In this document: piece by piece, positions 20,896 through 29,789 of the stretch
How the letters are laid out: every line of letters begins with the position of its first letter
Numbering within the stretch: the stretch's first letter is position 1
Assembly: GCA_963575745.1 (NCBI GenBank)
Contig: CAUYUJ010005015.1
Span: 1-64,000, forward strand
Source of the DNA: Prorocentrum cordatum
Taxonomy: Eukaryota; Sar; Dinophyceae; Prorocentrales; Prorocentraceae
Length of the DNA stretch: 64,000 nucleotides
Direction: 5' to 3'
Program-made: the position numbers and the translations under genes
Notes under the pieces: generated by a model
What the model was told of the DNA's origin: nothing
Databases searched by the model: none
The model's input: only the letters and a program-made list of their open reading frames with translations

Positions 20896-20950
20896 TATCG
20901 CCCAATGCCCAAGGCGCTGCTGCCTAACGGTCCCCAACAGGCATTCCTCA
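20896..20950 (-). CDS. RCC1 exon downstream of C-element intron
   Basis: Starts at 20950 right after the family C end CCACAG and reads RNACWGPLGSSALGIG, an RCC1 'WG..GssaLGiG' turn. A stop (TAA) follows at about 20893, so the exon must end before it; a GC donor (TTGG/GCGATA) at about 20899 is possible. It joins in frame to the exon at 21131-21258. Confidence 0.55.
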
Positions 20951-21127
20951 CTGTGGGGGCCCTTTCATAAGAAACCTTCCACAAGGAACCCAACCCTGAG
21001 ACCCCAGGACGCCCATGGATTTGTGGCGTGGGAACGCCGCGCTCTCCATCGCAAAACCAGCGAAACCCCAGAAACCCAGGGAACACTGGAGGCAAGCAGG
21101 GTGTTTCTTGGCATGGGCCCCCACTGT
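20949..21127. mobile_element. Family C MITE acting as an intron (C3)
   Basis: Terminal inverted repeats CACTGTGGGGGCCCTTTCAT and, in reverse, CACAGTGGGGGCCCATGCCA, with the family C interior. On the minus strand a GT donor (GAAG/GTCACAGTGG) lies at its start and an AG acceptor (CCCACAG/TGAGG) at its end, giving a 180-bp intron 20951-21130. Joining the flanks gives one open frame, LLQGEVRNACWGPLGSSALG, an RCC1 blade turn. Confidence 0.7.
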
Positions 21128-21130
21128 GAC

Positions 21131-21258
21131 CTTCACCTTGCAGCAGGGGGGGGGGGGTCGCCACCTCTTCGAGGAGGACGGCCCCTCGGGACCCCAAGAG
21201 ACCCCCAGGCAGCCCCGCCCAGACCATGCCAATCGTCCAAAGCAGCGTCGAGCCTGGA
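21131..21258 (-). CDS. RCC1 exon upstream of C-element intron
   Basis: Minus frame AVLLEEVATPPPLLQGE ends at the GT donor of the C3 intron. The 10-base C run (10 Gs at about 21145-21156 on plus) makes the frame sensitive to sequencing error. Upstream it meets the target site of family A element A7. Confidence 0.45.
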
Positions 21259-21266
21259 CCCTAAGA

Positions 21267-21426
21267 TTAAGTCGGGCGTGTCACCCTACAGGGGGATTTT
21301 CGACGAACAATAACACATTACTCAACAAATACTCCAAAATGGTCAACAAAATGCTAAAGAAATAGCCCCCTTACTATTTTTCATATTTTTGAATATTCCC
21401 CCTGTAGAGGGACAGGCCCGACTTGA
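21267..21426. mobile_element. Family A MITE, perfect target duplication (A7)
   Basis: 160 bp, ends TTAAGTCGGGCGTGTCACCC and GGGACAGGCCCGACTTGA. Perfect 8-bp duplication CCCTAAGA at 21259-21266 and 21427-21434. Confidence 0.95.
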
Positions 21427-21429
21427 CCC

Positions 21430-21640
21430 TAAGAACCACGATCCCCAAGGTGAGCCAGCGGCCCCCCTACGGGTCCTAAAGGAACCGAGTCCTGGCTACC
21501 GAGGCCTTCCCCCAAGACCAGTTCGCTCTTCATCGCCTCGCACCGCCGGCGGTACGAGAGCCGTCTGAAGGCATTACCAGGGCGCCTTCGCACCTCGTGG
21601 CGGGCCTCCAACTGTGGCCGACATGGCTGAACCCATGAGT
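21430..21640 (-). CDS. Exon candidate between A7 and C4
   Basis: The minus frame reads RPGNAFRRLSYRRRCEAMKS, then ELVLGEGLGSQDSVPLGPVG, then GPLAHLGD. The segment 'GlGsqDsvPlgpV..l' fits the middle of an RCC1 blade. It is bounded by family A (21426) and family C (21641) elements. A TAG stop falls just inside the A7 target site, so splicing must occur before it. Part of the upstream end (GTGGCCGACMTGG...CATGAGTGTAC) is repeated on the other side of C4. Confidence 0.4.
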
Positions 21641-21836
21641 GTACAGTGCGGGCGCGGCCGCAAGAAACCCTCGCAAGGAACCCAACCCTGAGAACCCGTG
21701 CGCGAGGTGCACCTGAGGGGAAGCCTGGAGCACCCTGAACGCAGCAGCTCCTTCAACGGCGCAGCGCGAGGAGCGAAGACACCCAGGAGACCCTGACGAA
21801 AAGCAGATGGTTTCTTGATGCGCGCCCCCACTGTAC
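21641..21836. mobile_element. Variant family C MITE (C4)
   Basis: Ends GTACAGTGCGGGCGCGGCCG and, in reverse, GTACAGTGGGGGCGCGCATC. The interior keeps AAGAAACCCTCGCAAGGAAC but is otherwise diverged, with GC-rich replacement. Confidence 0.75.
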
Positions 21837-21849
21837 GACATGCTTGAAA

Positions 21850-22020
21850 AACTGCGGCTGTGGCAAACTGTGGCCGACCTGGTTGAATTCATGAGTGTAC
21901 GCTCTGGCCGAGGGGCTCACCGCGCCTTCCTCCAGGACCGTTGTTGTTGAGAGTACCAAGGAGCACGGGCCGGGCTTCTGGAGGTCGGAAGCGGCCAAGC
22001 ACCGCCGGGAGGCCCCGCTT
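21850..22020. other. Flank duplication and possible exon
   Basis: TGTGGCCGACCTGGTTGAAT and TCATGAGTGTAC (21868-21900) duplicate the sequence at 21612-21642 left of C4. Minus frames here (PGPCSLVLSTTTVLEEGAVS) are open but not diagnostic. Confidence 0.35.
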
Positions 22021-22024
22021 CCCT

Positions 22025-22200
22025 CGGGTAGAGGGGCCCTGGGACACACAAAGAAAGAGACACGAGTAACAGGATTCCCCACACGTTTAAATACCTTCTT
22101 GGCGTTCGTCTCCCCCCCCACTTCCCAGATCTTCCCATGTTTTCGTGGGAATCGACGATTCATTGTGTCTGTGTGTTCTTATCCCTCCTGATCAGAGCCC
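22025..22200. mobile_element. Family F MITE (F1)
   Basis: GGGGCCCTGGGACACACAAA at the left and, in reverse, GGAGGGATAAGAACACACAG at the right, with CCCAGATCTTCCCATGTTTT inside. Second copy at 31213-31385. Confidence 0.75.
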
Positions 22201-22249
22201 GCTTGCTCCACGGCGACCTCGGCGAAGACCCCTTGCCGCTGCCTGGGAT

Positions 22250-22326
22250 GCCCGCGCTGACCCGCACCACCGGGTCGCCTGCCGTGTCGGGCGCAGGGGG
22301 GAGGGTCAGCGAATCGGCTCGCGCAG
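22250..22326 (-). CDS. RCC1 exon downstream of A8 intron
   Basis: The minus frame after the A8 intron reads ARADSLTLPPAPDTAGDPVV, then RVSAGIPGSGKG before a GT (GTCTTCGCC). 'd.ltlPpapd....vVrVSaG' is the second half of an RCC1 blade; WG/LG parts are in the exon upstream at 22475-22600. The two exons are in one frame once A8 is removed. Confidence 0.65.
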
Positions 22327-22332
22327 CTAGCT

Positions 22333-22478
22333 TTTTAGGTCGGGCATGCCCCCCCACAGGGGCTCCTTGGACGCAAAAATCAAATAAAAATGCGCTCAAA
22401 GAGTCAAGAGCTCGTCCCCGGACTATTTCCGCACTATTTTCAAAAATTCCGCCTGCGGAGGGGGCACGCCCGACTGAA
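22333..22478. mobile_element. Family A MITE acting as an intron (A8)
   Basis: 146 bp, perfect 8-bp duplication AGCTAGCT (22325-22332, 22479-22486). Minus-strand donor CTTTCA/GTCGGGC lies in the terminal repeat and the acceptor AAAGCTAG/CTGCG in the target copy, giving a 148-bp GT-AG intron 22327-22474. The spliced frame reads GNQLAFTARADSLTLPPAPD; removing the element plus one target copy gives NQLAARADSLT, so splicing adds exactly two residues and keeps the frame. Confidence 0.75.
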
Positions 22479-22600
22479 AGCTAGCTGGTTGCCCTGGCGC
22501 GAGGCGCCCAAGGCGCCGATGCCTCGAGGAGACCGCCCGGCGGCGGGGCCAGGACCGGCTGCGTCCAGCAGACTTCGTACCTCCTCCCTTCCCCGCTCCT
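22475..22600 (-). CDS. RCC1 exon upstream of A8 intron
   Basis: The minus frame EVRSLLDAAGPGPAAGRSPR continues GIGALGASRQGNQLA up to the A8 donor. It fits an RCC1 'hsLllda.G....G.GaLGasrqGNQLa' strand and turn. Upstream it borders a (CTC)n tract. Confidence 0.6.
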
Positions 22601-22640
22601 CCTCCTCCTCCTCCTCCTCCTCCTCCTCCTCCTCCCGTGC
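22594..22640. repeat. (CTC)n microsatellite
   Basis: About 14 CTC units immediately upstream of the exon candidate at 22475-22600. Confidence 0.9.
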
Positions 22641-23055
22641 GACCCGAGTGGATGGGGGAGGGAGACGAAGAGGATACAACTACGTACTCAGCCTGGCGAG
22701 AGACCGAGCTCCCCATGGGGCAACGGAGCGTGTGAGGGGTGTAGATACGGACATTCGGATGGCGGAAGTGGGAGGAGGGAGTGTGGAAGATGAGTGAGTG
22801 AGTGAGACGCGGGGCGCTGTCTCGTCAAAACAAGCACCCAACACCACAGTATGGTTGGGAACAACTAGCCTGGCCAAGGACCCAACCATATGCAGCTGCG
22901 AGTACCGCAAGACAATGAGAAACTCAAGCAAGGGGCTAAGGACTACGACATGTGTCGGAAGAAAAACATGAAATTGCTGATAAGGTCTCAGAAATATGAT
23001 GTAACGGGCTACATCTGGATGTAACCCGTTACGGCTGATCTGCGCGTCTGATGGC
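22640..23055. other. No gene recognised
   Basis: Ordinary composition. A short inverted pair GTAACGGGCTACATC / GATGTAACCCGTTAC (about 23000-23035) can form a hairpin. Confidence 0.35.
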
Positions 23056-23059
23056 GCGG

Positions 23060-24360
23060 CCCCGAGGAGTAGCAAGCGGAGGGGGCTTCGGTGGAGCTCC
23101 CTATGGCGGCGAAGCATGTGAGGAGTGTGCCGAGATCGGCGCGGTCACGTATGCGAGTCCTGCCACTGGGGCCTTCGGTGAGCTCCCTTTGGGGTTACGA
23201 CGCGTGAGGGGTGTGCAGACATGGGCGCGGTCGCGCATGCGAGTCCTGCCACTGGGACCTTCCACGAAACGTATGAGGGATGTGCCGAAATTGTATGGGC
23301 CATCTATGCGAGCGCAGCCACTGGGGCCTTCGGTTCAGCTCCCCATGTGGCCACAAAACGTGTGAGGGGTACGCCGACATGGCGTGGACCAGATATGCGA
23401 ACGCACCCGCTGGGGCCTTCGGTGGAGCTCCCAGTGGGGCCACGAAACGTGCAACGGGTGCGCCGACACAGTATGGAGCCAAGTATGCGACCGCAACTTC
23501 TGGGGCCTTCGGTAGAACTCATTATGGTGCCTAGTAACGTGTGAGCTTGTGTGCGGGAATCGTGTGAACCAAGCATGCGAACGCAACCGCTGGGGCCTCA
23601 GGAGGAGCTCCCTATGGGCCGGATGAGTGTGAAGGGTGCGTCGAAATGGTGTTGCCCATCTATGCGAGCGCAGTCACTGGGGCCTTCGGAGGAGCTTCCG
23701 ATAGAGCCACGAAACGTGTGAGGGGTGCGCCGAAATGGTGTGGACCAGGCATGCGGCATGCGAGCCCAGCCACTTGCGCCTCAAGAGGAGCTCCCTATGG
23801 GGCCACGAAACTTGTGAGAGCTGCGCCGACATGGTGTGGACCAGGTATGCGAACGCAGCCGCTGGGGCCTTCGGTGAAACTCCCCATCAAGCTACGAAGC
23901 GTGTGAGCGGTGCGCCGACATGGTGTACACCAGGCAAGCGAACGCAGCCACTGGGGCCTCCAATAGAGCTGCCTGTGGGGCCACGAAGCGTGTGAGCGTG
24001 TGCCGAGATCGTGTGGAGCCAGGCATGCGAACGCAGCCGCTGGGGCCTGAGGTGAAGCTCCCTTTGGGGCCACGGAACGTGTGAGAGATGCGCCAAAATG
24101 GTGTGGACCATATAGGCGAACGCAGTCACTCGGACCCTCGGTGGAGCTCCCTTTGGAGACACGTAACGTCTGAGGGTGCGTCGAAATGGCGTGGCCCAGG
24201 TATGCGAACGCAGCCGCTGGGACCTTCGGTGGAGCTCCCTATGTGACGGCGAAGCGTGCGAAGGTTGCGCCGAAATGGTGTGCACCATGTATGCGAACGC
24301 AGTCACTGGGGCTTTCGGTGGAGCTCCCAATGGGGCCACGAAACGTGTGAGGAGTGTCCC
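23060..24360. repeat. 90-bp satellite, about 14 units
   Basis: Unit: GAACGCAGCCRCTGGGGCCT, TCGGTGGAGCTCCCTATGGG, GCCACGAAACGTGTGAGGGG, TGCGCCGAAATGGTGTGGAC, CAGGTATGC. TGGGGCCTTC falls at 23411 and 23501. The 90-bp period equals 30 codons, so frames can stay open (TWCGPGMRTQPLGPSVELP). I see no start or domain and treat it as a satellite. Confidence 0.9.
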
Positions 24361-24369
24361 GACATGGAC

Positions 24370-24715
24370 ATGCGCGGAGGCCAGAGGCAGGGATGTGGAG
24401 GAGGGAGGAGGAGGAAGAAGAGGAGGAGAGGACGCGGGGCTATACGTATTCAAAACGAGGTCCCAAGTCGACGCAGGCTGATGGGGAAACACTGCTCAAA
24501 CCCAGAACCTCGAACCTCCTCCCCCCTCCTGCTGCCTGGAACCAGCACCGGGCCACCCCCAAACATCCAATGTCCTGATTTTTCAATATGGAGTCCCGGG
24601 AAGTCCCGACCCAACTTGCTTTCCTTCCTGAGTCGTCTTTGTTGACGGTCCCGGGGCCCAGCGAGGGCCCCCCAGAGGCCCCTAAATCAAAAAACTGCTC
24701 GCTCTGATTTCTCCA
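24370..24715. other. No gene recognised
   Basis: GGA-rich patch at 24390-24440, then ordinary sequence. Confidence 0.3.
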
Positions 24716-24719
24716 CGAC

Positions 24720-24810
24720 GCCCAACATGCCTGGGCTTCACCCGCCCCGCCGACTCCCAACAATCCCCTCTCGTCCGACCCGAGGGCGGCAGCTGCCTGC
24801 GCTAACTCTT
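24720..24810 (-). CDS. RCC1 exon fragment
   Basis: The minus frame reads AAAALGSDERGLLGVGGAGE, an RCC1 'alGsdergqLGvGg' turn, ending at family B element B3. The same GTCGGACGAGAGG core recurs at 25175-25205 on the other side of B3, and ELAQAAAAL resembles ESARAAATL at 25598-25640, so this blade edge is duplicated here. Confidence 0.5.
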
Positions 24811-25167
24811 GAGCAGGGACCGACCGTCCCGGTATTCCTGGAGGCCTACCACGAAATATTCTTAGACCCCCAAAATGTTATCAGAACACAGAAATGTTCT
24901 AAGAACGAACATTTCGTGCAGACCACAAAAGGTTCTTATAACTTTCTTTGGTGGGCCTATAGTTAGGTCGGGCATATCGCCCGACAAACTGGTTCTTGAA
25001 CGAAACATTAAACATAGCGAAACAAATGCCCAAACATAGTCGAACAGTAATCAAAACATCGTCCCCATATTGTTTGAAGTGTGTGACTATGTTTGAACAT
25101 TCCTCCTGTAGAGGGACATGCCCGATTTGAGCCTATAGGTAAATCAGGACGCCTCGACTCTGCTCGA
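24811..25167. mobile_element. Family B MITE with nested A9 (B3)
   Basis: Left GAGCAGGGACCGACCGTCCC; right TAAATCAGGACGCCTCGAC and TCTGCTCGA. A family A element splits the conserved inner repeat GGTGGGCCTATAG. No clean 8-bp duplication at the outer ends. Confidence 0.8.
24963..25130. mobile_element. Family A MITE nested in B3 (A9)
   Basis: 168 bp, ends TTAGGTCGGGCATATCGCCC and GGGACATGCCCGATTTGA, perfect 8-bp duplication GCCTATAG (24955-24962, 25131-25138). The site is inside the inner repeat of B3. Confidence 0.95.
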
Positions 25168-25215
25168 TCCAAGCAACCCCCCCTCTCGTCCGACCCGCGA
25201 GCGTAGAGGCCTCCG
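25168..25215 (-). CDS. RCC1 exon fragment (duplicate)
   Basis: The minus frame reads GLYARGSDERGG, an RCC1 'lyalGsderGq' turn like the one at 24720-24810. Very short; likely a duplicated or decayed exon edge. Confidence 0.4.
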
Positions 25216-25430
25216 AGATGGGGTCGAAGCATCGCGCCGCATCACCGATGCATCACCGATGCATCGGCGATGCATCGGTGATGCACCGGCGATGCGTCGT
25301 CGACGTCGGCGATGCATCGGCGACGTCGGCGTGGGGAGATTCGGGTTCCACATCGAGCCGCATCGCCGATGCATCGGCGATGCGGAGCGATCCTCCGACC
25401 CCATCTACTCCGACCCCATCTAGGAAGCCT
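25215..25430. repeat. GATGCATCGGC palindromic repeat
   Basis: Many units of GATGCATCGGC / GCCGATGCATC framed by CGCGCCGCATCRCCGATGCA on the left and GCATCGGCGATGCGGAGCGA plus TCCTCCGACCCCATC on the right. The whole block can fold on itself. A shorter relative is at 57530-57625. Confidence 0.8.
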
Positions 25431-25434
25431 AGAC

Positions 25435-25597
25435 TTAGGCCGGGCATGTCCCCCTACAGGCGGATTTTGGACGAGAAACTTTGAAAAACAGACAGACAAT
25501 AATTACAAAAAAACAAAGATTAACGCAAAAATGGTGCCCACACCACTTTTGAACCGCTTGTGCATCTTCCTCCTGTAGAGGGACGCGCCCGACTTAC
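25435..25597. mobile_element. Family A MITE (A10)
   Basis: Ends TTAGGCCGGGCATGTCCCCC and GGACGCGCCCGACTTAC; flanks GCCTAGAC / GCCTCGAG are a worn duplication. Confidence 0.8.
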
Positions 25598-25740
25598 GCC
25601 TCGAGGGTGGCAGCTGCCCGCGCTGACTCCGCCCGGGGCGCCTTCGGGCAGCCCCTCCACCGCCCGAGGCCGCCACTCGCGGTGCTCCTTTTGGCGGCGC
25701 GCACAAGGGGGCGGAGGGAGGCGGGAGGGCATCTCAGGCG
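25598..25740 (-). CDS. Possible RCC1 exon next to A10
   Basis: The minus frame reads LVRAAKRSTASGGLGRWRGC, then PKAPRAESARAAATLEA up to A10. The end resembles the start of the fragment at 24720-24810. 'vraa..staSGG' could be an RCC1 strand. An alternative frame (VEGLPEGAPGGVSAGSCHPR) also looks blade-like, so the frame is uncertain. Confidence 0.35.
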
Positions 25741-25849
25741 GCTACTTTTTAAAAGGCGCCGGCCTTGCATATCTAGATAAGGCCCACGCCTTCTAAGAAG
25801 CAAGGGTGTTTCTAAGAAGCCCCCCCTCCCCCCCACCCCCTCTGCGCGA

Positions 25850-25953
25850 GGGTGTTCCTCGCTGCCGCCCGGCGCCGCGCCGTCGCCGACCACCTGCCCG
25901 TACTCGTTGGAGCCGAGCGCGAACACCCGGCCCCCGACCTCGCCACGAGCCGG
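25850..25953 (-). CDS. RCC1-blade exon candidate
   Basis: From an AG acceptor (GTGTAG/CCGG, exon start 25953) the minus frame reads ARGEVGGRVFALGSNEYGQV, then VGDGAAPGGSEEHPRAEGV. 'grVfaLGsNeyGQvvGdG' is a textbook RCC1 turn. Upstream is a (CTC)n tract whose two edges carry a 26-bp direct repeat of this exon's start. Donor not resolved; a GT lies in the G-run near 25838. Confidence 0.7.
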
Positions 25954-26191
25954 CTACACGCCATGATGAGGTTCAGGGCTCCCTCCTCCTCCTCCTTTTC
26001 CTCCTCCTTTTCCTCCTCCTCCTCCTCTTCCTCCTCCTCCTCCTCTTCCCCCTCCTCCTCCTCCTCGTCCTCTTCCTCCTCCTCCTCCCCCCTCCCCCTC
26101 CTCCTCCACCTCCTCCTCCTCTTCCTCCTCCTTCTCGTCCTGGTCCTGGAAGAACATGGTGGCCACCGACCTCGCCACGAGCCGGCTACAC
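25934..26191. repeat. (CTC)n tract between 26-bp exon-edge repeats
   Basis: The 26-bp sequence CCGACCTCGCCACGAGCCGG + CTACAC occurs at 25934-25959 and 26166-26191, flanking about 170 bp of CTC microsatellite (25980-26150). The repeated piece is the 5' edge of the RCC1 exon. Confidence 0.85.
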
Positions 26192-26345
26192 TTAGGTCGG
26201 GCATGTCCTCCGACAGGCGGATCTTGGACAACAAAGTTCGAATCGCCCCAGAATGCAAAAAAAAACAAAATCATAGCCGGAGCGCAGTATCCCCAAACAG
26301 GGTTTTTAAACCCTCCGCGGCTTCCAAGGTCGATTGCGTGCCCGC
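26192..26345. mobile_element. Truncated family A MITE (A11)
   Basis: Left end TTAGGTCGGGCATGTCCTCC and GACAGGCGGATCTTGGAC are present; no right end found. Confidence 0.6.
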
Positions 26346-26860
26346 CCAGTGCGGGCTGGCACGGCATGCTTGAACATGATAACATGATGTTTGCACATGA
26401 GATTCTTACACGGAAACTTGTGTGACGCATGAATAGCAGGAAGCTAACGCTAGAATGTGTCGTACTCTCTCGCACCTGGTCGACGAGTAAGCTGTCTGGT
26501 CGGCACTATGAGAGGCTCCACCGCCATGCTGTGAACTCGGAAGCACCTGTAATAGGAAGCGAGGGAGGGCGCGGAAACGGGGGGGCATGTCGTGATGGTT
26601 CCCCCGGGGATGATATCGAGAGGTACGCGGCGCACGTCTCAAGAGAAAAATCGTGACGTCAGATGTCTGGGGAGGGCGGAAGGCAGGGCGCGCATGATGG
26701 ATGCTGAGGCGGCAGAAACGACGACGGCGGGGACGGGGAGGCGGAGGCGGAGGCGCAGCAGCGGGAGGCGGGAGGAGGGAGGAGGGAAGAGGAGACAGGC
26801 GGGAAGCGGGAAGAGGGAGGCTGGAGAAGGAATGAGAGACGTTGTGATTGGAGCCCCTGT
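26346..26860. other. No gene recognised
   Basis: Ordinary sequence followed by GGCGGAGGC/GGGAGG-rich sequence (26690-26830). No motif. Confidence 0.3.
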
Positions 26861-28900
26861 GCTACGAAACGTCTCAGCCAGAACGGGCCAGACCATCTCG
26901 CGCGCAACATCTTCGAGCTTCGCATTGTGATGATAGCTCAATCGAAACGGGCCCGACCACCTCGCGAGCGACATCTTGGAGCTCGATATTGGAAGGATGT
27001 CTCAAACGAGATGGGCCGGACAACCTCTCGCACACGTTCTGACAAGTCCACGTCACGCTCGCTTCCCGTTAGGTCCTCTCCTGCAACTCCCTTCCTTCTC
27101 CCTCCTCCTCCTCCTCCTCCTCCTCCTCCTCCCCATCCTCCTGCCTGCTCCCTCGTCCACATCATCCTCCTCCTTCTCCCTTCCATCTCCTTGTCCTTTT
27201 CCTCCTCCTCCTCCTCCACCCCCTCTTCATCCCGAACGGCATCTCGGAGCCCAGAGTTGCGAGGATGTCTCCAGCGTAACGGGCTGGACCACCTCGCGCT
27301 CGGCATCTCGGACCCCAGAGTTGCGATGATGTCTCAGGCGAAACGTGCTGCGAGGAAGGCTGAGGCGAAACGGGCCGGACCACCTCGAGCGCGGCGTCTC
27401 AGAGCTCCGAGTTGCGGGGGCCTCCTGGCGCCTCTTGGGGCCTCCTGGGGACCTCCTGGGGCTTCCTCCTGGGCCTCCTGTGGCCTCCTGGACTCCACCT
27501 GGGGCTTCCTGAAGCCTCTTGGGGCTCCCAGGGGGGGATATCTAACATGTGGCCGCTTGGGCCCCTCAAAAAGAGGGGGGGCCACAAGAGCAGGAAAAAT
27601 CAGCGAATCGGCACCGGATGTGTATTAACTTGACACGTTCTGATAAGGGACCTCCTGAGGCCTCCTGGGAGCCTCCTGGGAGCCTCCTGGGGACCCCTGG
27701 AACCTGTCCTGGGCGTCCGGCGGCCTCCTGGAGCTCTCTGGAGCCTCCTGGGGCTCCCAGGGAGGGTATTAACATGTGGTCTTCTGGGCCCCCAGGCTGG
27801 ACCACCTCTTGCGCGGCATCTGGGAGCTCAGAGCTACGAGAATGTCTTGTACGAAACAAGCCGGACCACCTTGCGCACGGATTCTCAGAGCTCAGAGTTA
27901 CGAGGATGTCTCAGGCGAGACGGGCTGGACCACGTCGCGCGCGGCATCTCAGAGCTCAGAATTGCGAGGATGTCTCAGGTGAAACGGGCTGGACCACCTT
28001 GCGCACGGCATCTCAGAGGTCAGAGTTGCGAGGATGTCTCAAGCGAAACGGGCCGGACCACCTCTTGCGCGGCAGCTCAGAGCTGAGAGTTTCGAGGATG
28101 TCTCAGGCGAAATGGGCTAGACCACCTCTTGCGCGGCATCTCAGATGTCAGAAGTTGGAGGACGTCTCAAACGAAACGGGCCGGACCACCTCTCGCGCGG
28201 CATCTCGGAATGAAAAAACGTCGGGATTGTCCCAAGTGAAACGGGCCGGACCACCTCTTGGGCGGCAGCTTGGGGCTCAGAGTTTGGAGGATGTCTCAAG
28301 CAAAACGGGCCGACCACCTCTCGCGCAGCATCAGAGAGCGCAGAATTGCGAGGATGTCTCAAGCAAAACGGGCCGGACCACCTCGCGCACGGCATATCAG
28401 GGCTCAGAGTTTGGAGGATGTCTCAGGCGAAACGGGCCAGACCACCTCTGGCGCGGCATCTGGGAACTCAGAGTTTGGAGGATGTCTCAAGCGAAACGGG
28501 CTGGAGCACCTCTTGCGGAGCATCTGGGAGCTAAGAATTTGGCGGATGTCTCAGGCGAAACGCGCCAGACCACCTCGCGCACGGCATCTCAGAGCTCAGA
28601 GTTTGAAGGATGTCTCAAGCAAAACGGGCCGGACCAACTCGCGCACGGCATATCAGGGCTCAGAGTTTGGAGGATGTCTCAGGCGAAACGGGCCGGACCG
28701 CCTCTGGCGCGGCATCTGGAAACTCAGAGTTTGGAAGATGTCTCAGGCGAAACGGGCCGGACCACCTCTGGCGCGGCATCTGGGAACTCAGAGTTTGGAG
28801 GATGTCTCAGGCGAAACGCCCAATCCCGGACAACTCAGAAACGAGAGTTGCGAGCATGTCTCAGGCGAAACGGCCTGGACCACCAAATTCTTTTGAGGAC
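26860..28900. repeat. 64-bp satellite, about 25-30 units
   Basis: Unit: GGATGTCTCAGGCGAAACGG, GCCGGACCACCTCTGGCGCG, GCATCTGGGAACTCAGAGTT, TGGA. TCTCAG starts at 28741 and 28805 give 64 bp. It is interrupted by a (CTC)n patch (27095-27235) and two CTCCTGGGG-rich blocks (27410-27540, 27645-27760). 64 is not a multiple of three, so the 454-codon frame across it (27549-28913) is not a credible gene. Confidence 0.9.
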
Positions 28901-28929
28901 GTCTCTGCTTTGATTTCCCTCGGCCGGAG

Positions 28930-29060
28930 TTAGCTTCTATCACAACAGCACCCCGTTCAGCAAGCTGTTTGGGGAAATCGTCAACACAAAGTTGTTCTCA
29001 GACTAATTCTTTACTTCTTTTGGATGTTCCGCCTATAGTGGGACAGGACTGACTTAACAC
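28930..29060. mobile_element. Right-end remnant of family A
   Basis: TTCTTTACTTCTTTTGGATG, TTCCGCCTATAGTGGGACAG and GACTGACTTAA resemble a worn family A right end; no left end. Confidence 0.4.
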
Positions 29061-29785
29061 TAACTGCACCCCATGATGAGACATCGGTGCAGGCCCGACC
29101 ACGAGAAACGATCTCCAGGGAATTTCCCGAGGCCCCGGACCCGTTTCCAGGCGCTCAGAAACTGCTCACTTCATGCCGAAGACAGAAGGTACGCGCTAAC
29201 CTGGGTCAGCATCGCAGACCCAAGCCACGCAGGTAGCTCCCAGACCCGCGCCAGCGGGAGGCGGAGAGGAGGGTTCGGCTCCCCATGGCTCACAAGCCCA
29301 GGTGCTCGGGCGATTGGCCGACCGCTTTCGGCACTGAGCCCCGCTCCTCGGAAGAGGACCGACCGAGACAACCACGCCTCTCCCGCCCTGCCCAGACCCG
29401 GCAGACCCGCTCGAGACCCCGCCCCGGACCCGTCCCAGATCCCTCCAGGCCCATCTCTCGGGGCGGCTGCGGCCGGGGCGAGGAGAAGCCGGGGCGGCTC
29501 CCAAACACACGAAGACGCCTCGGAGGGCCGCCTCGGCTCCACGCGTGGGCACGGACCCCCGCGGGTGGCCATGCCGTCAACCCGTATCATAAGCATGCAC
29601 GGTGAGGATGCAGGGGCCCTGGAGGGCCACAGGAACGTCTTCAGGGCGAGGCTGGCCAGCGAAAGTCGCTAAGGATTGGCCGAAGGGGCCAGGATGCAAG
29701 GGCACCCTGGGCAAGGTTGCCCATCCTTACTGTGCGGGTCGACTGTATGGACAAGCGCGATCCACTACTCGCAAGGTAGCTACTC
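29061..29785. other. GC-rich stretch, no gene called
   Basis: All frames of 29171-29600 are open on both strands through composition. No RCC1 or other motif is convincing. Confidence 0.3.
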
Positions 29786-29789
29786 GCAA

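Noticed and set aside
25215-25430. CRISPR-like array of GATGCATCGGC words
   Set aside because: Units are contiguous and palindromic without unique spacers, and the DNA is eukaryotic.
26860-28900. Zinc-finger-like or LRR-like repeat protein
   Set aside because: The 64-bp period cannot encode a constant protein repeat.
29171-29600. Minus frames as an RCC1 exon
   Set aside because: All three frames are open, none has WG, LG or GxHT in blade spacing.
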